From assembly GCF_030296895.1 (NCBI RefSeq), contig NZ_AP028022.1, positions 496,001 through 560,000 on the forward strand: a stretch of DNA of 64,000 bases, in the 5' to 3' direction. This stretch comes from Helicobacter felistomachi (GTDB lineage: Bacteria; Campylobacterota; Campylobacteria; Campylobacterales; Helicobacteraceae). Both the position numbers and the translations under genes were made by a program. The notes under the pieces were generated by a model, which was not told the DNA's origin, did not search any database, and worked only from the letters and a program-made list of their open reading frames with translations. This document shows, in pieces, positions 50,230 to 57,785 of the stretch; position 1 is the first letter of the stretch; each line of letters begins with the position of its first letter.

Positions 50230-50817
50230 ATGTTGCTAGGCATTGACGAAGCGGGGCGGGGGTGCTGGTGTGGGGCGTTGTTTGCGGCAGGCGTCGCCTG
50301 CCCGGAGCTTTTAGCCCAAGAATTTAGCAAACAAGGCTTGAAAGAAAGTAAGAAATTAAGCCGCAATAAACGCTTTGAGTGGGCGCAAAGAATCCAAGCC
50401 CACAAGGACATACAAAACGTGGTGGTAGGCAAGAGCGCCCAAGAGATAGACGCAAAGGGCTTGAGCTTATGCATGCAAGAGGCTATTCAAGAGATTGTCT
50501 TAAGCTTGCCGCAAGTCTTAAGCGTTTGTGTGGATGGCAACACGCTTTTTAAATTGCACTTCCCCCATTTAAAGAGTTTTCAGGCGGTGATCAAGGGCGA
50601 TGATAAAATCCCCCAAATCGCCATGGCATCGATCTTAGCCAAAGCGCAAAAAGATTTAGAGATGCTAGAGCTAGATAAACTCTACCCCGAGTATGGTTTT
50701 GCCAAGAACTGCGGTTATGGCACAAAGGGGCATATCTTGGCCTTAAAAAAGTACGGCTACACCAAAGAGCACCGCCACAGCTTTAAGCTAAAACCACTTA
50801 TAGATCGAAACGACTAA
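50230..50817 (+). CDS. rnhB: Ribonuclease HII
   Basis: A 195-residue RNase HII that removes ribonucleotides misincorporated in DNA. The catalytic acid pair is in LLGIDEAGRG (about D6, E7), with further acids in SVCVDGNTLFK and IDAKGLS. KGDDKIPQIAMASILAK and GYGTKGH are family motifs. The ATG at 50230 has AAGGG upstream, preferred over the ATG at 50209. Its end overlaps the convergent TauE/SafE gene by 30 bases. Confidence 0.93.
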   Translation: MLLGIDEAGRGCWCGALFAAGVACPELLAQEFSKQGLKESKKLSRNKRFEWAQRIQAHKDIQNVVVGKSAQEIDAKGLSLCMQEAIQEIVLSLPQVLSVCVDGNTLFKLHFPHLKSFQAVIKGDDKIPQIAMASILAKAQKDLEMLELDKLYPEYGFAKNCGYGTKGHILALKKYGYTKEHRHSFKLKPLIDRND

Positions 50818-51568
50818 GGACAAGGTGTAGGCACTGATGAGCAAATAGCGGTGTAATTGTGCGCTCACTTTGATGACTAACTTCACACCAAGAAGCACAC
50901 CTAGCACACTGCCCATCCCCACCAATAGCCCCCATTGTAAGTATTGCCACTGCAAAATGTGGCTTTGGTAAAGCGAAGCCACCCCGCTAATGGAGGAAAA
51001 CACCACAAAAAACAGACTCAAAGGCACGCTTTGTTTGGGGCTTAGACCCAAATAATAAGACAAAAGAGACACCATTAACACACCCCCGCCGATGCCAAGA
51101 GAAATGGCAAAAATGCCCGTCAATGCTCCAATCGCCACTAAAATGCACTTGCTTTTTAGATTGAGGACAAACCCCTTGGCTTGTTTGTCCGTATCTTTGG
51201 ATTTTTTAGACTTGAGAAAAAAGCGCAAAAGGGAGTAAAAGGTCATTAAAATAAACAGCCCGAGCAAGATTTTATGCGGGATGTGGGTTAAAATCGCGCC
51301 GCTAAAGCCCGCCCCCACCAGCCCACCAAGCCCCACCCAAAAGCCCACATGCAGGTCCAACAACCCCTTTTTGAAGTTCGCCACACTCCCCACCACAGAC
51401 GAGCACGCCATTTGTAAAATAGAAATGCCGACCGCGCTGTCGTAGCCATACCCCGACAAAAGCATGGCGGGCACAATCACCATCCCCCCCCCCTATGCCA
51501 AAAAACCCCGCCATGATCCCCGTTACACCCCCGAGCAATAAAAACAAAGCATGGTTTAAGAAATCCAT
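50788..51568 (-). pseudogene. TauE/SafE family permease, off-frame at a G10 tract (candidate phase-variable gene)
   Basis: About 260 residues when joined: seven to eight membrane helices of the TauE/SafE (DUF81) family, which move sulfonates, sulfite or related anions. The start (from 51568) encodes GGVTGIMAGFFGIGGG; the family repeat GIGGG is the very place of the break. On the minus strand a run of ten G (plus C10, 51484-51493) leads into an off-frame tail. Nine G would give GIGGGMVIVPAMLLSG in frame with the remaining protein, including the second repeat (SLGIGGGVLMV). A ten-base homopolymer inside the coding region near the 5' end is typical of slipped-strand phase variation. It converges on rnhB and is divergent from rodA. 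Confidence 0.8.
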
Positions 51569-51587
51569 CTCTAACCCTTTAAGTTTA

Positions 51588-51596
51588 TGCTAAAAT
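51588..51596 (+). promoter_or_regulatory. Extended -10 promoter for rodA
   Basis: TGCTAAAAT (extended -10, hexamer TAAAAT at 51591-51596) lies 24 bases before the rodA ATG in the short gap from the divergent TauE/SafE gene. Confidence 0.45.
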
Positions 51597-51620
51597 AACC
51601 AAATACAAAGAAGCGAGCCT

Positions 51621-52760
51621 ATGGTTAACAGAAAGATTTTAACACACTTTGATTTCTTGTTGCTTTTTTTTGTTGTTCCTCTAATGGGGCTGTCCTTCTT
51701 TCTCATCTACGAAGCCAACACCGCTCTAAGCTTCAAGCAAATCCTCTATTTCAGCGTGGGGTTTGTGGTCTTTTGGATGATTTTTTTCATTCCCTTTCGG
51801 CAGCTGGATCGCATTTTTCACTTTTTCTATTGGTTTTGTGTGTTTTTGTTGGTGTTGGTGATTTTCTTTGGCTCTGTCAAGCTGGGGGCTAAGCGTTGGC
51901 TCACCATCCCGGGGACTTCTCTATCCTTGCAACCTAGTGAACCGGTCAAAATCGCCATTTTGTTGCTCCTAGCTCATTTAATCAGCACGCACCCCATCCC
52001 CCCCGGGGGCTATGGCTGGAAGATCTTTGGCAAGCTTGCTTTATACATCACCATCCCTGCGGCACTCATTTTAAAACAACCCGATTTAGGCACGGCTCTC
52101 GTGGTGCTCATCATGGGCTTTGGGGTGTTGTTCTTAGTTGGCGTGCACCCTAAGATTTGGATCACCATTGGGCTCGTCTTTGCTGTGGCTTCTCCACTCA
52201 TTTACAGCTCTTTACACGATTACCAAAAAAAACGCCTGCACGATTTCATCGCCGAAAAGCCCAACTACCATGTCCGCCAATCCATCATCGCCATCGGCTC
52301 GGGCGGGCTTTTAGGAAAATCCAAAGAAGAGTCCACGCAAGCGAAGTTAAAATTCCTCCCCATTGCTACAAGTGATTTTATCTTTGCTTACTTTGTGGAG
52401 CGCTTTGGATTTTTGGGGGCGTTTTTTCTCTTGGCGTTTTATATGGGTTTTATCTTGCATTTTCTCTCTTACTTCAATAGTGATCCGCACGATCGCTTTT
52501 TACAGACCATCACGGGGGGCATTGCGATCTTGCTCTTTGTCTACACGAGTGTGAATGTCGCCATGACCCTAGGGCTTGCGCCTGTGGTGGGCTTGCCCCT
52601 ACCCCTTTTTAGCTATGGGGGGAGCAGCTTCATCACCTTCATCATCCTTTTTGCGGTGTTTGAAAACTTACTTGCATTTAAGTTTGGATTTGGTTATAAT
52701 CCCCCTTCTTACCGCAAAGGGGGATTCTTAGCTCAGCTGGTTAGAGCATTCGGCTCATAA
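51621..52760 (+). CDS. rodA: RodA-type peptidoglycan glycosyltransferase (SEDS family), end overlapping tRNA-Met
   Basis: A 379-residue SEDS membrane protein with about ten hydrophobic helices; GAKRWL, QPSEPVKIA, QPDLGTALV, GSGGLLGK and PLPLFSYGGSSF are the family motifs. With a class B penicillin-binding protein it polymerises wall glycan during elongation; FtsW is the alternative but the length and C-terminus favour RodA. The frame does not stop until TAA at 52758-52760, within the downstream tRNA gene, so the last 13 codons lie in tRNA sequence. The conserved part ends near NLLAFKFGFGYN. The unusual tail may be real or may reflect a lost stop. Confidence 0.9.
   Translation: MVNRKILTHFDFLLLFFVVPLMGLSFFLIYEANTALSFKQILYFSVGFVVFWMIFFIPFRQLDRIFHFFYWFCVFLLVLVIFFGSVKLGAKRWLTIPGTSLSLQPSEPVKIAILLLLAHLISTHPIPPGGYGWKIFGKLALYITIPAALILKQPDLGTALVVLIMGFGVLFLVGVHPKIWITIGLVFAVASPLIYSSLHDYQKKRLHDFIAEKPNYHVRQSIIAIGSGGLLGKSKEESTQAKLKFLPIATSDFIFAYFVERFGFLGAFFLLAFYMGFILHFLSYFNSDPHDRFLQTITGGIAILLFVYTSVNVAMTLGLAPVVGLPLPLFSYGGSSFITFIILFAVFENLLAFKFGFGYNPPSYRKGGFLAQLVRAFGS
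52701..52723. other. 7-bp hairpin touching the 5' end of tRNA-Met
   Basis: CCCCCTT (52701-52707) and AAGGGGG (52717-52723) form a perfect 7-bp stem with a 9-base loop. The last two G of the stem are the first two bases of the tRNA, so the hairpin competes with its acceptor stem. It lies within the rodA reading frame. No T-run follows, so it is not a normal terminator. A role in processing the rodA/tRNA transcript is possible but unproven. Confidence 0.4.
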
Positions 52761-52798
52761 CCGATTGGTCGTAGGTTCAAGTCCTACAGAATCCACCA
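52722..52798 (+). tRNA. tRNA with CAT anticodon (Met, elongator type)
   Basis: Acceptor stem GGATTCT/AGAATCC, D arm AGCTCAGCTGGTTAGAGC, anticodon loop CTCATAA with CAT at 52756-52758, T arm GTAGGTTCAAGTCCTAC and an encoded ACCA end give a complete 77-base tRNA. The anticodon stem lacks the three G-C pairs of an initiator, so this is elongator Met or possibly Ile2 (CAT with lysidine). It overlaps the rodA 3' end by 39 bases. Confidence 0.92.
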
Positions 52799-52819
52799 CC
52801 TCCCAAAGCCCCAAAATGT

Positions 52820-52848
52820 TTGACAAATAAGCCCGAAACGACTAGAAT
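52820..52848 (+). promoter_or_regulatory. Sigma-70 type promoter for rpe
   Basis: TTGACA (52820-52825) and TAGAAT (52843-52848) are spaced by 17 bases, an unusually complete promoter for Helicobacter. Transcription should begin near 52855, leaving a leader of about 60 bases before the rpe ATG. It is the strongest promoter match in the window. Confidence 0.7.
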
Positions 52849-52864
52849 ACCCCCCGTTGGGGTG

Positions 52865-52899
52865 CAACAAATGCCTTAGCGTTTGCTCCAAATTTGTTG
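52865..52899 (+). promoter_or_regulatory. Inverted repeat in the rpe leader
   Basis: CAACAAAT (52865-52872) pairs with ATTTGTTG (52892-52899). Flanking CCCCCC/GGGGG runs (around 52850-52855 and 52899-52903) can extend the stem or form an alternative CCCC-GTT-GGGG hairpin. The structure ends about 10 bases before the ribosome site GGAAGGG, so it could affect rpe translation. I recognise no riboswitch class. Confidence 0.35.
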
Positions 52900-52915
52900 G
52901 GGGCGGAAGGGTTTT

Positions 52916-53548
52916 ATGCAAATAGCAGCGAGCATTTTAAGCGCAGATTTCATGGATTTAAAGCATAGCCTCGCACAAGTGGCGGGCGTGGACTTTTTAC
53001 ACATAGATGTCATGGACGGGCATTTTGTGCCTAACCTCACCTTTGGCCCCTGTGTGTTGCAAAACTTAAGCCAGCACACAAACACCCCTCTAGACATACA
53101 CTTTATGGCAGACAACCCCTTCTTTGCCATTGAATTGTTTAAAGACCTAAACCCCGCCTACATGACCATCCACCTAGAAAGCACCCCCCACCTGCATAAG
53201 CTCGTCCACCACATTAAAAATTTGGGCTTTAAAGCTGGGGTGAGCCTAAACCCCGCTACGCCCCTAAGTGGGCTAGAGTACATCATTGCCGATGTGGATT
53301 TAGTGCTGTTTATGAGCGTGAATCCGGGATTTGGGGGGCAAAAGTTCCTGCCCCTGGTGCTGGATAAAATCGCCCATTTTAAACAAAAATTCCCCACTTA
53401 CAGCGGCAAAATTGAAGTGGATGGGGGGATCAACGCCGACAACGCACCCTTACTTGCCTCTGTGGGGGCGAATTTATTGGTGGTGGGGAGTTTTTTGTTT
53501 GGCCACAAAAACCCCATCCTAGCTTTGCAAGAATTGAAAAAGGTATGA
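52916..53548 (+). CDS. rpe: Ribulose-phosphate 3-epimerase
   Basis: A 210-residue TIM-barrel enzyme that interconverts ribulose-5-phosphate and xylulose-5-phosphate. MQIAASILSADF, HIDVMDGHFVPNLTFGP (metal-binding His/Asp) and MSVNPGFGGQKF are the family motifs; VDGGINADNAP carries the second catalytic aspartate. The ATG at 52916 follows GGAAGGG; an earlier ATG lies before the leader structure. It overlaps the following exonuclease gene by four bases. Confidence 0.95.
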   Translation: MQIAASILSADFMDLKHSLAQVAGVDFLHIDVMDGHFVPNLTFGPCVLQNLSQHTNTPLDIHFMADNPFFAIELFKDLNPAYMTIHLESTPHLHKLVHHIKNLGFKAGVSLNPATPLSGLEYIIADVDLVLFMSVNPGFGGQKFLPLVLDKIAHFKQKFPTYSGKIEVDGGINADNAPLLASVGANLLVVGSFLFGHKNPILALQELKKV

Positions 53549-54276
53549 GCCCCGAAGACCTGTATCAAGCCCTAAGACAAGCCCCCCTCCCCCTAGAAGA
53601 TTTGAATTTGCCCTTTTGTGAAGACCCCTTACTCTCTTACGAATACCTCAAGGCTTGTGGCTTCCCCATCGCCTACACCACACAATTAGAGTTAAGCACT
53701 AAAATCCCCTACCAGCAATCCCTCTACTGCTTCATCGACATTGAAACAAACGGGCCCGACCCCAAGACCTCCCAAATCATAGAAATCGCCGCCCTGCTTT
53801 ACAAACCCGCTCTTGACCCCTTTGCCTCTGGCGCGGTGGTTAAAAGCTTTTCTAGCCTGATTTACTGCGAGCATGTCCCTCCTAAAATTGTCGAGCTCAC
53901 AGGGCTTAGCGAAAGGCACTTGCGCCACGCCCCCCCCTTTAAACAAGTCCTTAAAAAATTTAGAGAATTTTTGGGTGATAGTGTGTTTGTGGCGCACAAT
54001 GCCGACTTTGACTTCCCCTATTTGAGCGAGTGTTGCGCCCACCACTTGGGCGCGGGGCTATTAAATCCCAAACTCTGCACCTTGAGCCTGAGCCGCAAAA
54101 GCATTTTAAGCCCCAAACACGGGCTAGGCTTTTTAAACACCTTCTTGGGGATCAACATCCCCACAGCCCATCGCGCCGCCGCCGATGCACTCGGCTCTTT
54201 AAGGGTGTTTGAAGTGTGTTTGCGCTGTTTGCCCGCTTATGTGCGCACCACACAAGATCTGCTAGATTACGCTTAA
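53545..54276 (+). CDS. dnaQ: DnaQ-like 3'-5' exonuclease (DNA polymerase III epsilon family)
   Basis: A 243-residue DEDDh exonuclease. Exo I is FIDIETNG (about residues 63-70), Exo II is [11 protein letters not shown] (about 150-160) and Exo III is HRAAADALG (about 212-220), including the catalytic histidine. About 55 extra residues precede the nuclease core. It is the presumed proofreading subunit, as HP1387 follows rpe (HP1386) in H. pylori. No clear alpha-binding C-terminal tail is seen. Its end overlaps the convergent chemoreceptor gene by four bases. Confidence 0.88.
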   Translation: MSPEDLYQALRQAPLPLEDLNLPFCEDPLLSYEYLKACGFPIAYTTQLELSTKIPYQQSLYCFIDIETNGPDPKTSQIIEIAALLYKPALDPFASGAVVKSFSSLIYCEHVPPKIVELTGLSERHLRHAPPFKQVLKKFREFLGDSVFVAHNADFDFPYLSECCAHHLGAGLLNPKLCTLSLSRKSILSPKHGLGFLNTFLGINIPTAHRAAADALGSLRVFEVCLRCLPAYVRTTQDLLDYA

Positions 54277-56024
54277 AACTTTTTACTGTTTGCTTCGTTC
54301 AGGATGTTTTGGGCGATGCCTTTGACATTTTTACTGATGTTTAAAGAGGTTGTGGCGATCTCGGCGTTATGCGCCATCGTTTGCTCTAAAGTTTCCATGG
54401 CTTGACTGATTTTGGTGATGCCCTTTGTCTGATCTTCAATCGCGCTGGCCGACTCGCTGATGGCTTGGCTCAAAGCCTGTGTGCTGCTCTCAATCTCACT
54501 CAAAGACTTTTGGGTGCGCTCAGCCAGTTTTCTCACTTCATCAGCCACCACGGCAAACCCCCGCCCGTGCTCGCCCGCCCGGGCCGCCTCAACAGCGGCG
54601 TTTAGAGCTAAAAGCCCAATTTGATCGGCGATTTCATTGATGATGGTGACAATTTTTTGGATACTTTCGGATTGCTCGGTAACCTCGTGGCTCTTGGTGT
54701 TCACGCTCTGCATCGAATCGTTGATTTGTTCTAGTGCGCTGGCGGTTTGCTCGATCGATTCCATTTGTTGTTTGGACGCTTCTTGGAGACGGTGCGTGGT
54801 GTCATTAAGGGTGTTTGTCTCTTTGTCTAGGGCATGGGCAATCTCCAAAGAGTGCTTTAAAGATGTAACGATGCTTTGTTGCAAGGTGTTGATGTCTTTA
54901 GCCAGCTGCAAAAACCCGCCTTGTAGCCCCGTTGTAGTAACCCCTGCTTGGAAGTCGTTTTTAGAATAGGTTTGAATCGCCATGCTGATTTGTTGGAAGA
55001 TTTTATCCACGAATTGCATGAAGTTGTTGAGGTGTGTGCCTAAATTCTGCAATTCTGGATTAGCCGCGTTGGCTTGGATGCTCTGTTTAAAATCCCCCGT
55101 TTGCATGCTCTCTAAGATTTTAAGCGCGTCCTTAGAAAAGACTTGATCGGCCTGAAAGTGCACCACCGCCTCGTCCACATTATTTTTTAAAGCATGTGCC
55201 ATTTGCCCTAACTCATCTCTTGCGTGCAGCGCCACCACTTGCGGGACATTTTTATTTTTGTAGTTCACAAAAGCAAAGAAATCGTTGAGGCCTTTGTTTA
55301 GGATGTTGATATTGCGGGTGATTCTGCTGTAAAAAAGGTAATAAGAAGGCACAACGACCAAGAACATGAACAAGGATATGATCAAAGCGTAAATGTGAAA
55401 AGAGTGCTTGATGCCTGATTCGATTTCATCGGCAATTTTAAAAGTGCGCCTCGTAACATTGTCCATATACAACCCAGCCCCGATCCACCAATCATTTGTC
55501 CCCTCGATCCTTTGGGCGTAAGAGATTTTGGGCGTGTCCCTATTGCCCCCACCAGGGAGAGGTTTAGGCGAAACGTATTGCACAAATCCGCCGCCTTTCA
55601 TGGCCTGCAAATACAGCTCTTTGAAGTAGCGCACCCCATTGACATCTTGCAAATTTTCATCGTCCACGCCGATCTTGTACGCCTTATTGCCTGTATACAT
55701 AAGAACATATTTCTTAAACACGAAGTAATAACCCGAGCGATCTTTTTCAAAGCGCAACCCCTTAAGCGTGTCTGTGATGGCTTGCTGTTTTTCTGTGTCG
55801 GTGTGGGCGTTTTTAAGAGCACTAGAGAGGCTATAGGCCAACGAGTCGATGCTTAGTTGGAGCTTTTCACCCAGCAATTGTTTTAAATCCTTGCCCACTA
55901 GAGTGTTAACTCGCTCGACCGATTCGTGATTGCTTTTGGCAAATAGAAGCAAGGTTACGACCATCAATGCAATCGTCAACAACCACAACGCGACAATTTG
56001 TCTACCTAAGGAAAATGAACGCAT
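54273..56024 (-). CDS. Methyl-accepting chemotaxis protein with single Cache sensor domain
   Basis: A 583-residue receptor: a membrane helix (about residues 9-28), a periplasmic sCache-like sensor domain (about 33-190, with [15 protein letters not shown] and [19 protein letters not shown]), a second helix (about 203-225), HAMP-like linker and a long coiled-coil signalling domain with the hairpin-tip motif [20 protein letters not shown] and [16 protein letters not shown]. It reports a small ligand to CheA/CheW; the ligand is unknown. The ATG at 56024 has GAGAGG upstream; a GTG lies two codons earlier. A close relative follows immediately upstream in tandem. Confidence 0.92.
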   Translation of the reverse strand: MRSFSLGRQIVALWLLTIALMVVTLLLFAKSNHESVERVNTLVGKDLKQLLGEKLQLSIDSLAYSLSSALKNAHTDTEKQQAITDTLKGLRFEKDRSGYYFVFKKYVLMYTGNKAYKIGVDDENLQDVNGVRYFKELYLQAMKGGGFVQYVSPKPLPGGGNRDTPKISYAQRIEGTNDWWIGAGLYMDNVTRRTFKIADEIESGIKHSFHIYALIISLFMFLVVVPSYYLFYSRITRNINILNKGLNDFFAFVNYKNKNVPQVVALHARDELGQMAHALKNNVDEAVVHFQADQVFSKDALKILESMQTGDFKQSIQANAANPELQNLGTHLNNFMQFVDKIFQQISMAIQTYSKNDFQAGVTTTGLQGGFLQLAKDINTLQQSIVTSLKHSLEIAHALDKETNTLNDTTHRLQEASKQQMESIEQTASALEQINDSMQSVNTKSHEVTEQSESIQKIVTIINEIADQIGLLALNAAVEAARAGEHGRGFAVVADEVRKLAERTQKSLSEIESSTQALSQAISESASAIEDQTKGITKISQAMETLEQTMAHNAEIATTSLNISKNVKGIAQNILNEANSKKF

Positions 56025-56033
56025 GGACACCTC

Positions 56034-57785
56034 TCAAAATTTTTTACTGTTCGCCTCGTTTAAAATATTTTGTGCAATGCTTTGGACATTTTCGCTGATT
56101 TCTAAGGAAGTTGTTGCGATTTGGATGTTATGTGTCATGGTTTTTCCAAACTTTCCATCGCCTCATTGATTTGGGCGATGCTTTGGGCCTGCTCTTCAAC
56201 CGCACTGGCCGACTCGTTGATCGCCTGTGTGAGCGATTGTGTGTTCGCCTCAATCTCACTCAAAGACTTTTGGGTGCGCTCAGCCAGTTTTCTCACTTCA
56301 TCCGCCACCACGGCAAACCCCCGTCCGTGCTCCCCGGCTCTAGCCGCCTCAATGGCGGCGTTTAGGGCTAAAAGCCCAATTTGATCGGCGATTTCATTGA
56401 TGATGAGCACCATGTTTTTAATCCCATTGGATTGTTCGATCACCTCTTGGCTCTTGCTGCTCATGCTCTGCATAGAATATCTGATCTGCTCTAAAGTGTG
56501 TGTGGCTTGCTCTAAAGAGTGGGCTTGTTGTTTGGAGGCATCTTGTAATTTGTGGGCAGTTTCGTTGAGGCTCTGTGTTTCTGTATTCAAGGCGTGGGCA
56601 AAGCCCAAAGAGTGTTTTAAAGATGTAACGATGCTTTGTTGCAAGGTGTTGATGTCGCACACCAGCTGCAAGAAACTCCCCTGTAAGCTTGTGGTGTCCA
56701 TGCCCTTGGTGAAGTCATTTTTAGAGTAGGTTTGGATGGTTTGGCAAATTTGGCGGAAGATGTCGTCTAAAAAGCTAAAGAAAGCATTGAGATTGCCTCC
56801 TAAATGCTGCAGCTGGGGGTTTGAGGCGGCGGTTTGGATGTTTTGTGTGAAATCTCCCGTACGGACATTGTTTAAAATTTCTAAGGCGTTTTGAGAAAAA
56901 TTTTGATCCACTTGTAAATGGTCGCACACCTTTTTAACATTTGTGTTTAAAGCATGCGTCATTTTCCCTAACTCATCTTTAGAGTTAACCACGATCACCC
57001 TAGGCACCTCTCGACTCTCGTAGTTGACAAAGGTAAAGAAGTCTTGCAATCCACCATTTAAGGCCTCAATATTGCCCGTGATCTTGCGGTAAAAGAGGTA
57101 ATAAAGGGGCACAACAACCAAGAACATGAACAAGCCCACGATCAAAGTATAGATATAGAAAGAGTGCCTGATGTCTGATTCGATCTTGTGGCGAATGGTT
57201 TTGGTGTGTTCGGTTACATTGTCTATATACAGCCCCGTGCTGATCCACAAATCCTTAGCCCCATCGATTTTTTGCGCATAAGAGATTTTAAGCATGTCTT
57301 TTGTGCCTCCACCGGGCAAGGGCTTTGGATAAATGTAACTCACAAAACCCCCACCGTTCATCTAGTACCTTGTATAATTCTTGCATATAATAAACCCCAT
57401 TTTTATCCTTGAGATATTCATCGGAATCTCCCGAGCCTCCCTTGTTGTTGGGGCTATAAAAGGGGGTGTATTTTTGGTAAACAAAGAAATAACCAGAATG
57501 GTCTTGTTCGTAACGGAAGTTGCCTAACATGTGGGCGACGATGGCGCGTCTAGTCGCATCGTCTTTAGCACCCTCAATGGCTCTGGCTAGATTATACGCC
57601 GTCACATTCGTGGCAAGTTTAATCTTTTCACCCAAAAAGTCTTTCAAATCCCTGCTCACCAAAATGTTGACTCGCTCGACCGATTCGTGATTGCTCCTAG
57701 CAAATAACAGCAAGGTTACAATTATAAGTACAATCATTAGCAACCACAATGCAACAACTTGCTTGCCTAAAGAAAACGAACGCAT
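56034..57785 (-). pseudogene. Second tandem chemoreceptor, interrupted by two frameshifts
   Basis: Built like its neighbour, and similar in DNA over the signalling domain (for example CTCACTCAAAGACTTTTGGG in both). Three frames are needed. The first (57785 to about 57363) covers helix 1 and most of the sensor and ends in a tail that matches no receptor. The second (about 57363 to 56138) resumes at [12 protein letters not shown], aligning with [12 protein letters not shown] of the neighbour if one base is dropped in CTAGATG. The third resumes at [15 protein letters not shown] if one A is added to the A5 run (plus T5, 56141-56145), and stops at 56034. The intact product would be about 583 residues. 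It may be a decaying duplicate or contain sequencing indels. The ATG overlaps the clpB stop (TAATG). Confidence 0.82.
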
